Shown here piece after piece: positions 1 to 11,700 of a DNA stretch of 64,000 nucleotides (within the stretch, counting starts at the first letter, position 1; every line of letters begins with the position of its first letter). The notes under the pieces were generated by a model that saw only the letters and a program-made list of their open reading frames with translations, had not been told where the DNA came from and made no database searches. This DNA comes from Fasciola hepatica (lineage: Eukaryota > Platyhelminthes > Trematoda > Plagiorchiida > Fasciolidae). Both the position numbers and the translations under genes were made by a program. The stretch is taken from positions 3,155,501 through 3,219,500 of the forward strand of contig CANUEZ040000062.1 of NCBI GenBank assembly GCA_948099385.1, in the 5' to 3' direction.

Positions 1-591
1 ATTTCTACGACTGAATAAATCTTTTTTCTTATCTTGGTTTAGATTTCCTAAATATTATTCTAGCCGTCTGAATTGAAATGTATTGTATCGTATTGAAATG
101 AAGACATCAGCAAGTTAGCAAACTCATTTTTCGGCCAAATGGAAGGGGACTGATCACTGTCACTTAGAAATAAACATAAAGTATAAATATTATAGAAAAT
201 AAAACTGGTTCAGCCGCCGAGATTCATGCGTAGTTCCTCTGTGACTTCAGGCAAATCTTGTGCAGAGAAAGTTTATACTTTACCATGGAAAACATACTCG
301 ATTATTCGTGAATACCATAAGTTTGTCCTATATTGCTGCAGTCCGAGATATTCATCAGACTTGAAACCTTTTGGCACAAAGTTGAAGCAATGCGGGTTGA
401 TCTTGTTAAAAAGCCAGTGAAAATATTGCTACATATTAAATGATTTATGGCAATATTCTTTTCTACCTGACTGACTATCACAGTTTCATCAACTCAGGAC
501 TTTCAAACTGGATTATCGAATGGGCATGGAGTGACTGAGCGTGTATTATTAAGTCATAACGAATGACTGAACAATCACGTGAACACCTTAC
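1..591. other. Non-coding, no gene recognised
   Basis: AT-rich sequence with only short chance reading frames. A 64-codon frame at 226-420 has no recognisable domain and no convincing splice context. The stretch next to the exon at 592-741 would be intron if that exon is real. Confidence 0.5.
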
Positions 592-741
592 CGATGTCGC
601 CGTTCTTCTGGGGAATAATCGGAAGTGTTAAACCAACGACCGACAACTGAGACTGGAAATCGATACACAGGTGTATGATTTTACTGTTAGGGACTAAATA
701 TGCCGTCAGTGGTTTTCCGTCGGTTAGCACCACATTTGTCC
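592..741 (-). CDS. Probable internal exon, unknown protein
   Basis: On the minus strand a 150-bp open stretch is bounded by a good acceptor (an AT-rich stretch ending in TTCAG, before 741) and a strong donor (GTAAGG, after 592). Both borders fall in phase 1 and the length is a multiple of three, so this would be a symmetric exon that can be skipped or duplicated without a frameshift. It encodes about 50 residues with alternating hydrophobic beta-like segments (motifs TNVVLTDGKPL, LSVVGLTLPIIPQ). The frame also stays open for some distance upstream of the acceptor, so the 5' border is not certain. I do not recognise the family. The evidence is splice sites plus protein-like composition; there is no homology support. 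A chance open frame is the alternative. Confidence 0.42.
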
Positions 742-1794
742 CTGAATTTGCATAATGAAAATTTGTCAGCCACAAGGTAGTCGACGCTCGTGACTGACAT
801 CTCGATCTGGGTGAAACGAAGGTATCAAAAACAAGAAATAGAGTTTGCCTACTTGGTCACGTTCAGTAGTATGAGACATGAATCAAATTTCGTTTGTGGT
901 CGCGTAAATAATTTCGTTAATATTATCAACGTAATCAAGCAGTCAGTTAATCGTCGGCGGTAAACAAAAATACTTTTCCCGACTGATTTTTGAAGTACTG
1001 ATTATTTCGAATATGAACTGATATGGTATAAGCTAGCCGTGGTAAGGGAAATGTAGACCGATCATAAAAGATTTAAAGAATATCATCTAGCGTAGACATT
1101 CTTGATTGAATGCCTAAAATGTATTATCCTGAAAGAAATTTTTAATTTATACCGATATCCTGGTATTTCCTTTACGGTTCCGTGTATTTTCGACAAGAAC
1201 CAACTGTCTGCATGTGCACGGTGACTAAGATTCTGATTAAGACAAAAGAAACCTTTGATATTTTGCTAGGTTGTCTAGCCATAACAAATAATCGATGTGC
1301 AATCGAGGACCTGATTGTTGGTTTTCCTTCAGATAATCTGTGAAAATCTCCTGACTAAATGATTTCTTCTTTTGACTAATATATCCTCGGCCTAACATCC
1401 ATTATACTGATAAAATCTGACGTATGGAAAAGAGAAAGGTATAAATAAGTTTAAAAATCGATGGCTTTTTCGTCGGCCAATACTTTCACGTTCATATAAA
1501 ATTTCAAAATGTCGATTGCAATGCAAGTGTCAGTTTCTCTATTGTAGAGATTCTATTTAAAAAAGTGAACTCAGTGACTTTTGACTGTTTAATGTAATCA
1601 ATTTGAAAAGCCTAAGGACAAAATTCAATGATTTTCAACTCCTCGATGTGGAACAAGGTTGATTTTTGCGAACTCTGTACAGCTTTTTCTATCTCATTGA
1701 GTATTGTGTTTTAAGCCTTTTACATATTAACAGTTTGTTGTATTTTTACGCAATATGATTCATCGTACAGTGTGAAATTCATACCACTGCCACT
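742..1794. other. Non-coding, intronic or intergenic
   Basis: AT-rich sequence without a protein-like frame, RNA gene or clear repeat. It may be intron upstream of the minus-strand exon at 592-741. Confidence 0.5.
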
Positions 1795-1875
1795 CATCCC
1801 GGATAGCCTTGTGGTTAAGGTGTTCGATTCAAAACCATTCTTCTCGGATCACCTCGAATCCCAGTTGGGGCTCGG
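1795..1875 (+). repeat. tRNA-derived SINE-like segment
   Basis: The stretch holds a RNA polymerase III A-box-like string (TAGCCTTGTGGTTAAGGTG) followed about 45 bp later by a B-box-like string (CTCGAATCCCAGTTGG). This is the layout of a tRNA head of a SINE. It does not fold into a proper cloverleaf, with no matching acceptor stem, so a functional tRNA is unlikely. The body after about 1880 runs into AT-rich sequence with no clear tail, so the 3' limit is not defined. Confidence 0.4.
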
Positions 1876-1879
1876 TGGC

Positions 1880-3049
1880 TGTACATTGCTGAGGATTCTT
1901 AACAAGGATAAAACAGCTATACGGTGAATATTTTCATGGTTTTCAGTGGTGAGGTGAACGTCCACACTGCAAGATGAATTACATTTTGTGAGAGTCTAAT
2001 CTACTACCACTCATGTTTATTGTATTTCCTAAGTGGACCTTTCTTTAAACTGTGTTCGTTTTTTTGAAAGAGGGAGAGAGAGTATAATGCTTGACCACGT
2101 TCTTAAATCGAATAAGGATATTAGGAACTATGTCTTTTCTCATTCACTATCACTTCTTTATTTGCAGAATTTTGTAAAGCTTCCATATCTACTGTCCCTG
2201 AATGACGGGAGGCAGATTAATCGAATAATTTGTTTTTTTTTGTTTCTTGAAAGTGATAGGGAATTAGGCAACTGTTTCCTTTTTCGTCTCATAGAGATGC
2301 AAATGACTCTGTACTAGGTAAATCACAGTTTCTGTACCACTCTCCGCTTTTTCGGTATATGGTTAAGATTCAAGTCTATCAGAATGGAGTAACGGTTCAG
2401 TCTGGGATGGGCCAAATCAATAATGCACCACGGTATCTTTGGCACGCCTAAGGAAATTTTATCTGAGACAAAGGTAACTTTTAGTATTATCTAAATTTCA
2501 CACACTGAATATAGACCCAACAAGAAGGCCTCATGTTCAGCTGCTGAACTATGTTTATCTGTCTGTTCTCTTTTCTATACGATATTGATTTGCAATCAGT
2601 GTTCAATGATTTCATTTAGTGCTATTCATGGTCGTGTAATAAAGTCCACCGATCAGCGAACCGCATGTTTTGTTTCAGTCTCTGATTATTGTCAGATGAG
2701 AATAAAGCGATATGACAAAGACAGGCTTGTGCCACCTCGTATTTGTCTAGTCTCGTAAAGCACTGAAACTGTACGGGAAGCGATGTAGCAAATATGAAAT
2801 TAGTTAACCAGTCTCATTGAAGAGAATTATCACAAATATCAGAAAAGATGAAAGACGTTTCAGACAGGTCAGAACTAGCGAGACCAGTGAATTAATTACA
2901 CGAGTCAAGCTCCGCTGATGAACCCCTATTCCTTTCATTTGTAATAATGGTTCGGCTCAGTTCAGACAAACGTCATCCATGCACGCGGTGTGATGGCTTT
3001 GGTTACTATCTCCTAGCGGCAACCTCAAAAGAAAATAATGAAGGAGAAA
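1880..3049. other. Non-coding, no gene recognised
   Basis: A 94-codon frame at 2033-2317 is low-complexity and has no domain. Nothing else stands out before the 3' end of the RTE-like LINE copy near 3050. Confidence 0.5.
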
Positions 3050-3119
3050 AGAGTATGAAAGGAGCAAGTCGACAATTACAAATAAAGGTATCTAGTCAAT
3101 GAGGAAAGTTTGTGAATAC

Positions 3120-4770
3120 AAGAGTCCCACTGATCACGACACCTAGCCATATCCTCTAACGTATCTAACTACTGAGGAGGAGGATCTTTTGGACCCAATC
3201 CAGGAATTCTAATACGCCCTATATGGCCAAGTCCACCGGTAAGGCTTTTCATACCTTTCTTTCATGTCATGGACCGACCACCCTTACTCATCTTCCAACC
3301 GCTACCCACCTCAGCAAACACAGCAAACCGAGGAGTCCTGTCACGGGGCATGCGCAACACAAGTCGCAATCATCTTAGCCTGGTGAGCTAGGTGTTTGAT
3401 CAGATGGTTTGACCCTTGAACCTTAGACTCTCCGCTAAACCTCAGCATTGTTTATACGGTGTTCCTGCCATATCCGAGGAGTGCTACGAAGACTTCGGTG
3501 TTCAGATACCGACGATCTCCGTATATCCTCAACCCGTAGTGGCGATGTCTCCCAATCATATAGAAGAGCTGGCCTGACGGCTGCTGCTTACACTCAACCC
3601 TTGATAGATAAACGGATGTCAAGCCGGCCCTACAGATGACTCAGGATGGTAAATATCAAACAAGGCTTCTGTATACGCAAAGACACTTCATCCGACATTC
3701 GACCCCCGGGTGAAATGCAGCTACCAAGATAACAGAACTTATCTACCTGGTCTATAGTCTACCCAGATACGGAAAGGTTCGACGTTGGACCAACTCAGTC
3801 CCGTAACAGCATCTTGGACTTTAATGGTACAAAACACATATCGAACACTTGTGCGCAGCTATTCAAGCTGCCTAGGAAAGCGTTCAACCTACCTGGATCT
3901 TCACTCAGAAGAAAAAATGTCGTCCGCATATTCAAGATTTAACAACTTTCCACCTGGGAAAAGTTCGTTGCCACTGTCATCACCTGACAAAAGTGCGGTC
4001 TCTAGGACCATACAAGTCAAGAAGTTCAAAAGAAAAGATGAGAAAGGTCAACCCTGAAGTAAACCATCTTTCGTGGTGAACTCGGGTGAAAGAGTACAGT
4101 AAGCCAACACTCACTCCGGCTGTTCATGTAAAGGAACGTTATGATGGAAAAGAATTTCCCTAGTGCACTCTTCTACGGGAGACAGAGCCAGAGAACAGTG
4201 CTGTCGACTGAGTCGAAAGCCACTTTAGGATCAACAAAAACTGAGATAGTATGCCCACGGAAGGTGTGTCTATGTTCTAAAATTTGTCGAAGAGTGATGA
4301 TGTGATCAATTCAACCTCGATCAGGTCTACACCCAACTTGATTCTCGCGCGAGCACCGTTCGCGAGCGTTAGACAGGCGGTGGAGAATAATACCTGAGAG
4401 CAGTTTGGATACGATGCTAACCGAACTTATTCCCCTGTTGTTTTCACAAGAGGATTTGTCGTCTTACATATACATCGCCCATTCACACCAACTCTTTGGA
4501 ACTTGTTCCTTTTCCCGTTCAAACCGAGGAGTTTCGTCAACTCCAGTAAAAGGCAACCCATCCGGTCGGGCAGCCTTATGTCGTTTAAAAAGTTTATCTC
4601 ATGGAGAACCTCCAACTGGGACGGAGGACTAGTACCTACCACTAGAGCCGTAACCACTGCTCTAGTGAACAAACCTGCCAACGATAAAGGCCAATTAAAC
4701 TGCTTCTGGAAATGCTCCGCCAAGCTATTTAGACAAAGCTCCTGAGTCTGAATCAGTGATCCGTTCACCT
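3120..4770 (-). pseudogene. RTE-like reverse transcriptase, broken
   Basis: Minus-strand reverse-transcriptase remains. The segment at 4427-4768 is the N-terminal RT region, including an NFLNDIRLPD stretch. The catalytic YADD box is intact at 3919-3930 within NLEYADDIFSS. The region just upstream, expected to carry the QG.PLSPFLFN motif, is present but has a stop. The C-terminal region with the conserved RRD/RVYTAAVRSVLLYGSETW-like stretch is degraded by stops. This is RT of the LINE copy at 3050-6830 and has no host function. Confidence 0.72.
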
Positions 4771-5399
4771 CTTTAATCAGTTCACTAATGCCTGGTTTTC
4801 AAGGACCGGCATTTCTGATTAGACGGAAAAGGTTGCGGCCATTACCAATAGCCGCACATTTTTCCATCTCCTTACACTTTGCAATCCATCCCTGCTCATG
4901 GTCGTTTCTCAGGTTACGAATCAGTTGGCCTTAAGGGCATCTCCGCGCCTCATCCTGTCTGGAATCCGGAGGAATCGATCTACGAGCATCTAACAATGCA
5001 ACTAAAGATGCAAATAACCATCGCTTTTGTGTGTGTCTGTTTGCTGGATTTTGGGCAGCATTGGCAGCCTCACTTGGGGCCTGGTTGATCTCTGTCCAAC
5101 TTTCTTCTGGATTCTGGGCATTCGATTGCATCGATAACCTGATGGATAATTCTGCTTGGAAAGCTGGTGGATGGTTATTGTCAAGTATCAGCTGTTGGGG
5201 ACGGTTGGCTTCGGTCATCGACGGCAATTAAGCTAAAACTCACGTTGACACGAACTTGATCAGTGTATACAGATGTGGACCATAATGACCAACCATGTTG
5301 AAGTGAACCGCGCCAGCAGTAACCGATAGCAGTGTGGTTGATCTAAGTCGAACCCTGTGAAGGCACAGGAGGATGCCAAGTTCGTCAGTTCAAGCTTCG

Positions 5400-6310
5400 A
5401 GTGATAAATTTTTACTCACTAGGAATAGTCCACGGTCGAAACGTAGTTTGATCAGTCGGTCTCCGTTATCGATCCCATCGGCTGGAATGCCAAATCGGCC
5501 TCGTATATTCCTCTCCATCTAGTCTAGGCTTCTAACTTGATCGTTGAAATCACCAGAAACAAGCATGATTTCCGTAGACCGTACGCCGCGCAGCTGTCGA
5601 GACAAATCATGGCAGCATTCACCTTTAACTTCAGGAGAGCTACGTTCATTTGAAGCGTATACAGAAACGACAGGCAGTCATCGACGCTTCAGTATAGTGC
5701 TGTTGACATGCACAGAACCATTCAACCGAACCGCACACAGACGACTTCTGACTAGGACCCAGTTGAGGAGTGCACACTCAGTTTTCATGCTCAGAGCGAT
5801 GCCAACACCAGCCTGACTACAAGCACTAGACGCCGAGTCACCTGACACACAGAGAAGGAAACGAGAACCCTAGCTTGTACCTTGGAATCGAAGTGTCAAC
5901 TCTGAAGCTGAGTCATGTGCGCGTGTTTCGGAGAAACAACACACATCTATGTTAAGGGTTGCCAGAATTCTAGCTAGGGCAGCCTGTTGCCCCGTTTTTG
6001 CAATGTTTGCGGACAGTGACGGCAGCTGAGTGGAGAGAATGCTTAGGTCGGAGAATGGATTCTCTTTTTTACCTGTCTCTAAGTTGCTATCATTACCGCG
6101 AGTTAGAAGTTCCCGGTCACTACTCATTGTTGCCTCTCGTATCCATTTGGTGTTGGGATGTGAAGGATGAAGAACAGAGAGATAAGAAATGTTTCCAGAA
6201 GGATGGCCAGAGGCTTCTAGGTGAGTCACACTTCGCCGCTGCCTGCATCGCAGGAGGGGTTTGTCTCTGGGAACACTAACCGGAGCCTTTGACTCAAAAG
6301 TCTCACCCAC
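5400..6310 (-). pseudogene. LINE endonuclease domain (EEP type), broken
   Basis: An apurinic-type endonuclease of the exonuclease-endonuclease-phosphatase fold, which nicks target DNA for target-primed reverse transcription. The motif VCCFSETRAHDS, with the catalytic Glu, lies at about 5910-5950, and GDFN, with catalytic Asp/Asn, is at 5543-5554. Between them the frame changes at least once. Downstream the sequence continues as NGDRL...LFLVS, typical of this family. Catalytic residues survive but the reading frame does not, so it cannot make a complete enzyme. Confidence 0.72.
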
Positions 6311-6830
6311 AAGGCTATGGTGCGTTAACCCAGCACGAGAATGTGACCGAAGAACCTATGAAGGAACTTCTTCTGGTCTGTCACGTGAAACCTGATTGTA
6401 GCAAGCTTTCTGCCCTATCGTCGTTGGTGCCTTGTAGTCGATCCCCCACCTCAGCCCCATGCACCCAATGGAGCAAGTGGAACGTGAAAGGGGCAGCATC
6501 TTTAGGCCGGGGGCTGCCCAGCCTAGGCGGGAGAAACCTGCCCAATGAAGCACGATGACTTCTCTCATTATTGACAGAAACCCCAGGTACTCCACTCCTA
6601 CGTCCATCTAGTGGAGGTTTTTATATCGGAAAGCTCTCTCTCCCCGTGTTTGTTTGCTGGAGTGTCCTCTACAGGGACATAGTGGTTAGAACCAGATGTT
6701 GCCCATCAACTGGACTTCGTCTGGTCTCAACCCATTGGTCTGTCGAGCATAATCACATCGCCGGCTTAAGGAAGCCGTGCTTCATATCTCTGTGAGTCAC
6801 GGAGGCAAGCAAGCCATCACATCACGCCAA

Positions 6831-8558
6831 GTTGCAGTCTCGTCATGTTGGGTCTGTAATAATAACATCAATCTACATCAGAAATGTGAAGAAACATTTC
6901 GTCCAAATTTGACAGACAGTTAATGCTTTTTATTCAGCAAACAACACGACACGACCGGTTAGTTTGGCTACGGTTCTTCTCAAAAATTATGTATTTTCCC
7001 AACGGTTACGACTAATGAAGCTACTCAAACAGAATCGATTTTATAGCCAGTTCTCGAGACTTAATTTCCGACTAGGGACAGTATCGGGAATTCCGTGTGA
7101 AGCTAAGCTACATGACTTGTGAATTGCTTTTAACTAGCTTAGATTATAACTGGTATCACTCCTCCCTAAGTGTCCCAAAAATAGAGAAGGCGCAGTGTCA
7201 CTGAACAGCACTGAAGTCTAACAGACAATCACGTATGTGGAACAGATTGTCTCCATGAATAACATATATTCAAAAGATCAAGCTACTCTTTTATCGATCT
7301 TTAATTTAGCACAGTTAATAAACGTAAACATTTCAGACTCTTCGGTCGCTGAATATATTATAACTTTTGAGCATAAAGTTGACTTGGAAGGTGAATTCCC
7401 AATAGCAGCACTAAATCGAAAACCGGGATCATTGGTGTGGTTGTGTTCATTGGCAAGCAAGAAGAGAGTTTAGTGTCTTACTTTGTGCTTTTGCAATAAA
7501 GGCTGCTCAAGTATATTTAAGTTCTCCCATCATTACGAATCATGGAACCTCGGCAAAACTCTTTCTTTCTTGTTAGGAACCACAAGCAGTGAGTATTCTC
7601 CAAGTCCCAAATAGGTCTGAATAATAAATAGTTAAACAGTCTAATCATCTCTCCTACGAGTAGCACGGTAACATCATTTTTGAGAGCATGCACTGAACTG
7701 TATTGAGTGGGTCACATTAATTTAACCTGAACTGTAATTTGCAGTAAAAAACAAGTCTGTTATTTCCTGACAAAAATCACAAATGCATTGATCGCTTCCT
7801 GCAATTCACGTCCTTAGTTCGTAATACGGAACCAACTCAAACGGAACACGCGCCTTGATAAGTTCCTAACTATTAACTGGCTGATTATCCCGGCATACCT
7901 TCGAGATTATTGTGTGATAGTCTGACTGCGGTACACCATACTGAACAGCAGTCCTGAAATAGCGTGTCATCTGAAACTTGTGTAGTTACTCAATTCTCAG
8001 ACATGCACTTCACCGGGACTGTTGATTATTTTCCCATAATGTGAGTTTTGGATAATGGTATCTATACGAAACGAATTATACCAACCTCACAAGCGCTTCT
8101 TAGACGTAGTCCTGAAGCTACTGCGGAAAAACAGTCCACAAAAAGTCGAAAGAAACTGGTTTTGTGAAAAGAGCATAGAAATCTTGTGTACTCAGTGTTG
8201 TATTAATAAACTACGTACTCAACCAGGACAAAGGAGCAAAATCTCTAGAAGCAGGCAAGTTAGTCAGCGAACAATGAGTGGTATATACCTATCCATCAAT
8301 TTATCTATCTATCTATCTATCTCTCTATCTATCTGTCCGTGATCTATCTATCTATCCCTGATCTACCTTACCATCCGTGCTCGATACATTTATACGAAAG
8401 CCAATCCACTTATCTCCCATTCCGTCTGTCTCAGGTTGACAAAATTTTATCATGGGGCTGCTGCGCTATTTTTTGAATACTTTTATGACTGCACCACAGT
8501 TTCATATAAAAGAACTCCACGGTGAAACCACAGTTTGTTTGCATCCTGTTTTCCACAG
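6831..8558. other. Non-coding, probable intron or spacer
   Basis: No protein-like frame. If the exon at 8559-8705 belongs to a multi-exon plus-strand gene, this is intron sequence. I looked for the other SLC39 motifs (histidine-rich HN..DG and HE.PHE boxes) on the plus strand upstream and did not find them within the window. Confidence 0.45.
8291..8368 (+). repeat. TATC tetranucleotide microsatellite
   Basis: Imperfect (ATCT)n run interrupted by CTCT and by GTCCGTG. It lies about 190 bp upstream of the SLC39-like exon, in presumed intron. Length polymorphism is likely. Confidence 0.9.
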
Positions 8559-8705
8559 CTTCCCGAGTTGAGCACCGCCGAACTGCGCCCTGGACAAACT
8601 CGTGTTGGTCAAATGTTCATCCAAACATTCGGTCTGGCCACCGGAGTCGGGATTATGTTGTGCATTGCTATATTTGAAGACAAAATTCATGTAATGATTG
8701 ACTAG
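8559..8705 (+). CDS. SLC39/ZIP metal transporter, terminal exon
   Basis: Plus-strand exon that starts after a textbook acceptor (TGCATCCTGTTTTCCACAG, AG at 8557-8558) and runs 48 codons to TAG at 8703-8705. The translation begins LPEL and ends with a hydrophobic helix then FEDKIHVMID. This matches the end of ZIP (SLC39) transporters of the LIV-1 type: the (M/L)PEM/LPE motif at the end of one membrane segment, a short polar loop, then the last transmembrane helix (FIQTFGLATGVGIMLCIAIFE) with the FE.KI tail. ZIP proteins bring zinc and related metals into the cytosol. Only the C-terminus is here; upstream exons with the metal-binding helices were not found in the window, so the start is unknown. 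The minus strand also has an open frame over this exon, which is a shadow. Confidence 0.7.
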   Translation, partial: LPELSTAELRPGQTRVGQMFIQTFGLATGVGIMLCIAIFEDKIHVMID

Positions 8706-11700
8706 ATGGGGAAGAAACATCACTGGATAGTAAAAAGATTTCTAGGTCTTCCGCTAAAAATACAAACTTTCATAGATGTAAAAAACACTGACATCTACAC
8801 GCTTGCTTGTTTCCTGATATCCTTAGATATTCAGAATCTCAACTGTACGCCTGAGGGAGATGCCCGAAACGAACACTGTATGCTTTTCTCTTCTTACCCG
8901 AATACATCAGGCTTCTTTTAAAAAATGAAGTTAATTTTGGTGATGGCTTTTTACGTGACGAATATGTAACCTTGTCGTGTGAACATCAACATTCCACTGA
9001 TCAGTTAAAAGTGCATTCACTGTGGTTTTTTCAGAATCTATAAAGGGTTTATAATCTGTCGATGAGTTTCATCTCTAACAGTCATTGTGTATATGGGTTT
9101 GTCCTGAATGGCGACTAATTCATCCTGATTCCGATTTCAACCTTTTTGCACCACAAATATGAGCCTGGTGGAAGCGCTAGTTCTGACACACTGAATTTTC
9201 ACAGAATGACAGTGGAAATATGATAGTCATTCTTGGCTTTGACCATCACACCCAGGTCTGCTATAACGGACCACCTTCCATTGTGTTTTGTGTGATACAG
9301 CATATACACAGCGAGAGTGAACTGAATCAAAAGATTACTGTTTGTTTAGATTTGAAGAGAGCAAGCAAGGTCAGTGTTCCATAGGAAAACTGTTATCTTT
9401 GGTTTTACATTGCAGCCCCTATCAAAATCCGCTTCAATAACTAATCATCGCTTGCCGTGGATCTACAAGAGAATTTCCGCCCAAAAGTATTTTACCTTAA
9501 CAAGGGTTTCAACACTAAGTGAATGAAAACTTGCATATTCTAGAAAACCATTTGTTTCCGTACTTACTGGAACCAGTCTGGGGATCGTATCTATCAAACG
9601 GGAGCTGATCCCCACTAACCCTCAATTCAGGTCGGTTCAGCTAACTCGCTCCTGCCTGCAAACTTGTGCAACAAATTACGCATTGGTTCACTCCGTTTCT
9701 GATACGAATATCAGGGCAAATGAAGTCCAAGCCACACAGATTCACCGTAATTCTTTAGATAGCCAGTCTCAATGAATGTGGGATGTAGAATGGCGGAAAC
9801 CACGAACTTTCCAAAGGTTTGTAGTCTTTCTGACCAACTAATGTAAATCAGGGGTCAATTCGCAGAACATTTTGTTTTCTTCAAGTCATTTTCTCAACCT
9901 TCGGACTAAGTCTCTTTCACAAATAAATCTAAATGTGCAACGATCGACAAATAATAACTCTTTTATAAAAATATCACCTACTCCGTTATGTTGGTTTTAT
10001 TGTAATCATTCTAATAATAGAACTGCTTTGGACACAATCTACTTAGCCATTTCTTTTCATCGTCGTCACAAACGGGGTTGATTTGATTCTCTGACGTACA
10101 GTTTTGGTTTACTTTGTCTTAGACTTTAGGGATTAGGCTGTGTTGAACAGTCTATGCGTTGACATCCTACAATGAACAACTAGATCATGGGCAAAGTCCA
10201 CCAGGAATCAGTACGACTGTTTAACCGCGGATCAAAGTTCATTCATCCTTCAAACATCGCCCTAGTAAAGATTTTTGTTCCATTGATTACGTGCTCGCAA
10301 TCTTGTGTACAAATGCGAAAATTCCGACAGCTATTGACAATGTTATTCAAAATAACTTCAGTATGTACTTTGCGTAAAATGAGAAACAACAACAAACATA
10401 CTCCAGTGGGATGAAGGGCAAGCGGGATGCACATTAGTCGGCCGTAATGGGTGAATTCTCAATTATTTCCGTTTATCTTTTGAACTTTGAAATTAAAATC
10501 AAGGAGTAATTTGGTTAAAAAGACTCAGAGTTACCTAAAAAAACGCTGACAGCCGAGCCAAGAATACGATCCACTCATCATCAAATAATAATACTGTGCA
10601 GCGGGCAATCCTTACTCTTCAAAGCAAACGAAGTGTCTGAGCTACGTCTGTCCCTTTTGTATGCCCTCCAAATTGTTAGATCATTTCGCATGAGTTGATA
10701 GGTTGCATTAAACGATATCATCTAGCGACTGGCTTCCAGTGAACTCATGCTGATCTTGGCTTGCTTAACCAGTGAACTTGCCGTCTAAACTAAAACGCTA
10801 ACTCTTTCAAACTGAAATTTTTCTGTCACAAATCGCTCTACAGTTTCTGCTTTTATGCTATTTAATGGCTGAAGTACGTGTGCCACAAAATTTGTTCAAG
10901 TCAGCTCGGAGATATTGTTTTTTCTCTCGGTATTTCCGTATTCACAGTATCCACGAAATTCACGGATGCATTTCTTCGAAGAAGAAAAACTTATCCACAA
11001 ATTCCAAGCTGAAACAACCAGCATTCGTTCAGATTATTACGGAAGATACAATAAGATGCTGAAGGTTGGCTTCCCTACTTTCGTTCTTAGCTGAATTGTT
11101 TACGCCTGTTTTGCACCATTTACAGTTGGAATTATTTCACAAAGACAAATTATCTTTATACAAGAGAAATTTAAGTTGTTACATGTAAACACACAACGTT
11201 GACGGTAGAAAGATATAACTAGCTGACAGTTCGGGTACCACGGATAATCTTTCCCGTGACGGATATAGAGTCGAAATGTGTACTCAAAATCTCGTTTGAT
11301 TCCGAAAAGTTTTGTAAACCTCTTTCATTCGAGACAGTTTTACTCATCTCTTTTCGTTAGATAAATAGGCATAACAGAATTTTTGACACTGAGTTGTCGC
11401 CAGAAATGTGCGCCAAAACTGATGATGGCTTTAGAAGCCCGTGTATTTTAGAGACATCTTTTAGTGCAATAAAATTTCACCATACTTTCGAATATTTAGC
11501 GCACAATTTAGGCATATTCGTCCTATTTTGATTACTCGTTTACCAGCCTACCATCATCACTATGGCAGTGTATAAACTAAAAGCTATTCAAATTCACATT
11601 CAACTCCATTCTCATCAGTGTAAATCCGTGTTTTCTCTAGAATGATCTGCTTTGGACAGCAGTTCAACACGAGTTCAACAAAATGAAAATATTGTTTTTA

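Larger units (their letters stand above)
3050..6830 (-). mobile_element. RTE-like LINE, copy 1, near full length, defective
   Basis: Minus-strand non-LTR retrotransposon carrying an endonuclease (about 5400-6310) followed by a reverse transcriptase (about 3120-4770) in the order expected for the RTE type: 5' leader, EN, RT, short 3' end. The reading frame is broken by several stops and frameshifts. The C-terminal end, near 3150-3230, has the same WL(E/D)TLEDMA-type sequence as the two other copies at 22140-23450 and 27950-31150. The 5' boundary (6600-6830) and the 3' boundary are approximate; no target-site duplication was identified. The high copy number and related sequence in all three copies mark it as a resident family. 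Confidence 0.8.

Noticed and set aside
8286..8370. CRISPR-like array or minisatellite
   Set aside because: It is a simple tetranucleotide microsatellite with no spacers.
9481..9720. Minus-strand exon with a GTAAGT donor
   Set aside because: Two reading frames look protein-like over the same stretch, the acceptor lacks a pyrimidine tract, and the sequence is short; not enough support.
9800..9840. First coding exon starting with ATGGCGGAAACC
   Set aside because: Only nine codons before a GTTTGT donor and no partner exon found.
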